From: Ilumatobacteraceae bacterium | GTDB taxonomy: Bacteria; Actinomycetota; Acidimicrobiia; Acidimicrobiales; Ilumatobacteraceae | Assembly: GCA_025456105.1 (NCBI GenBank) | Contig: JALOLG010000075.1 | Location: 1 to 6,902, forward strand | DNA: 6,902 nucleotides | Direction of reading: 5' to 3' | Part shown: in pieces, positions 6,071 through 6,902 of the stretch | How positions within the stretch are numbered: position 1 is the stretch's first letter | How the letters are laid out: each line of letters begins with the position of its first letter | Translations under genes and position numbers: made by a program | The notes under the pieces: model-generated | Databases searched by the model: none | The model's input: the letters and a program-made list of their open reading frames with translations, nothing else | Told to the model about the DNA's origin: nothing

Positions 6071-6902
6071 TCACGTGGCCACCACACGGCACTCGAGGCG
6101 CCGGTCGTCGCCCACCTCGTAGCAGTGGAGGTTGCCGGCACCGATCGGGTAGAGCGCCGGCACGTCGGCCACCAGACCCGTGACGTCGGGATCGGGACAC
6201 GGCGCGTCGCCCGGCACGCCCGGTGCCGTGCCCAGCGGGCAGGGTCGGCCGTGCAGGTGCGCCTGGAGCCGCGAGAGGTAGTCGGCCACCCCCCAGGCGG
6301 CGACCGCTCGGTAGTGCACGCCGTCGCTCGTGAACCAGTCCGGTCGGCCGGCCGTGTAGCCGGCCCAATCCGCGACGACGACGTCGGGGAAGCGACCGGA
6401 TGCGACGAGCTCGGCGAGCGCCTGGTTGGTGCGTGCGAACTCGACCTGGTTCCCGGTGGCCCCCGGTGCGATGTAGGTCACCTCGGTGCGCAGCGTGAAC
6501 CACACCACGCGCTGCACGCCCTGCGCCCGGGCGAGCCGGACGATCGGCTCGAACGCGGCCACGAAGCCGGCCGCGGTGTCGTTGTAGCCGGTGGCGATGA
6601 CGACCGTGTGGAAGTGCGGGCCTGCCGCCCGGAGCGCCTCGTAGGCGGTGAGGGGCGTGCGGCCCTCCCGGCCGCGGCACGACGGTGCGAGCAGCCGCCG
6701 GCACGACTCGAGGTCGATGTGGAACTCGTCGCCGAGCAGCGCGCTCGAGGCGCCCGGCACCCACCGCAGGGCGGAGATGGCCGAGTCGCCGATCACCAGC
6801 ACACGGGTGGGTGGCGACACCCGCTCGGCGGGGGTCGCCGCGACGCCCGGACCGTCGATCTCGGGTTGGTCCGCCACCACCGCACCCGCCACGCCCAGGC
6901 CC
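6071..6902 (-). CDS. SGNH/GDSL hydrolase-like exported protein, 5' end beyond the window
   Basis: The frame is open to the window edge, so the true start is probably outside. Positions below count from an in-frame GTG at 6892. The catalytic blocks of the SGNH fold are visible: VLVIGDS (31-37, nucleophile Ser37), ATGYND (100-105, the GxND block) and DGVHY (190-194, Asp190 and His193). These predict a serine esterase, acyltransferase or deacetylase-type reaction, but no substrate can be named. The edge sequence GLGVAGAVVADQPE looks like the end of a signal peptide or membrane anchor, followed by a Pro/Ala linker, which points to export. Six cysteines (64, 72, 218, 232, 257, 268) fit disulfides outside the cytoplasm. 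The block ESCRRLLAPSCRGREG (62-77) recalls SGNH domains I associate with actinobacterial surface proteins, including those attached to membrane acyltransferases. The last 55 residues form a Cys-containing tail I do not recognise. It ends ten bases before alr. Confidence 0.75.
   Translation of the reverse strand, partial: GLGVAGAVVADQPEIDGPGVAATPAERVSPPTRVLVIGDSAISALRWVPGASSALLGDEFHIDLESCRRLLAPSCRGREGRTPLTAYEALRAAGPHFHTVVIATGYNDTAAGFVAAFEPIVRLARAQGVQRVVWFTLRTEVTYIAPGATGNQVEFARTNQALAELVASGRFPDVVVADWAGYTAGRPDWFTSDGVHYRAVAAWGVADYLSRLQAHLHGRPCPLGTAPGVPGDAPCPDPDVTGLVADVPALYPIGAGNLHCYEVGDDRRLECRVVAT

Noticed and set aside
6061..6141. An N-terminally extended Alr starting at the ATG at 6141.
   Set aside because: The additional 27 residues do not look like Alr, would overlap the SGNH gene by 71 bases, and the GTG at 6060 gives the usual family length and N-terminus.
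4510..6183. A 557-codon open frame on the plus strand opposite tsaE, alr and the SGNH gene.
   Set aside because: Its translation is His/Arg/Gly/Asp-rich with no recognisable domain, which is the usual antisense shadow of high-GC genes. The opposite strand carries genes with complete catalytic motifs.
1..6902. Search for mobile elements, CRISPR-like arrays, tRNA or rRNA genes, toxin-antitoxin or defence genes.
   Set aside because: Nothing of this kind was seen. Apart from the maf-groES gap, the window is packed with conserved housekeeping genes and has no sizeable gap.

Overview
The window is very GC-rich (roughly 70% G+C by eye) and all recognisable genes lie on the minus strand. High GC, frequent GTG starts, genes that abut or overlap, and a HrcA/CIRCE-type operator before groES suggest an actinobacterium (Actinomycetota). 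An Acidimicrobiia-like lineage is possible, but the sequence alone does not settle this.

In transcription order (high to low coordinates) the layout is: the 3' part of a probable exported SGNH/GDSL hydrolase-like protein (running off the window at 6902), alr (alanine racemase), tsaE, tsaB, rimI, tsaD, dus (tRNA-dihydrouridine synthase), maf (nucleotide pyrophosphatase), a non-coding stretch of about 160 bases, and then groES, which runs off the window at base 1. From the SGNH gene to maf, the junctions are either overlaps of 4-13 bases or gaps of 10-20 bases. The eight genes therefore look like one transcription unit whose promoter lies outside the window.

Functionally, the operon couples cell-wall precursor supply (D-alanine from Alr) with translation fidelity. 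TsaE, TsaB and TsaD are the bacterial t6A37 tRNA-modification machinery (the threonylcarbamoyl-AMP synthase TsaC/TsaC2 is not here). RimI is the associated N-acetyltransferase, Dus reduces uridines in the tRNA body, and Maf is a nucleotide house-cleaning enzyme.

The maf-groES gap holds the main regulatory content. It contains a near-perfect CIRCE operator and a second, more degenerate CIRCE-like element 49 bases farther from groES, with promoter-like hexamers between and over them. It also holds a perfect 7-bp hairpin that encloses one CIRCE half-site, and a five-unit 10-base tandem repeat that runs into the end of maf. I found no mobile element, RNA gene, CRISPR array or clearly new system. 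The genes are conserved housekeeping genes; the double operator and the poorly characterised SGNH protein are the parts most worth a second look.
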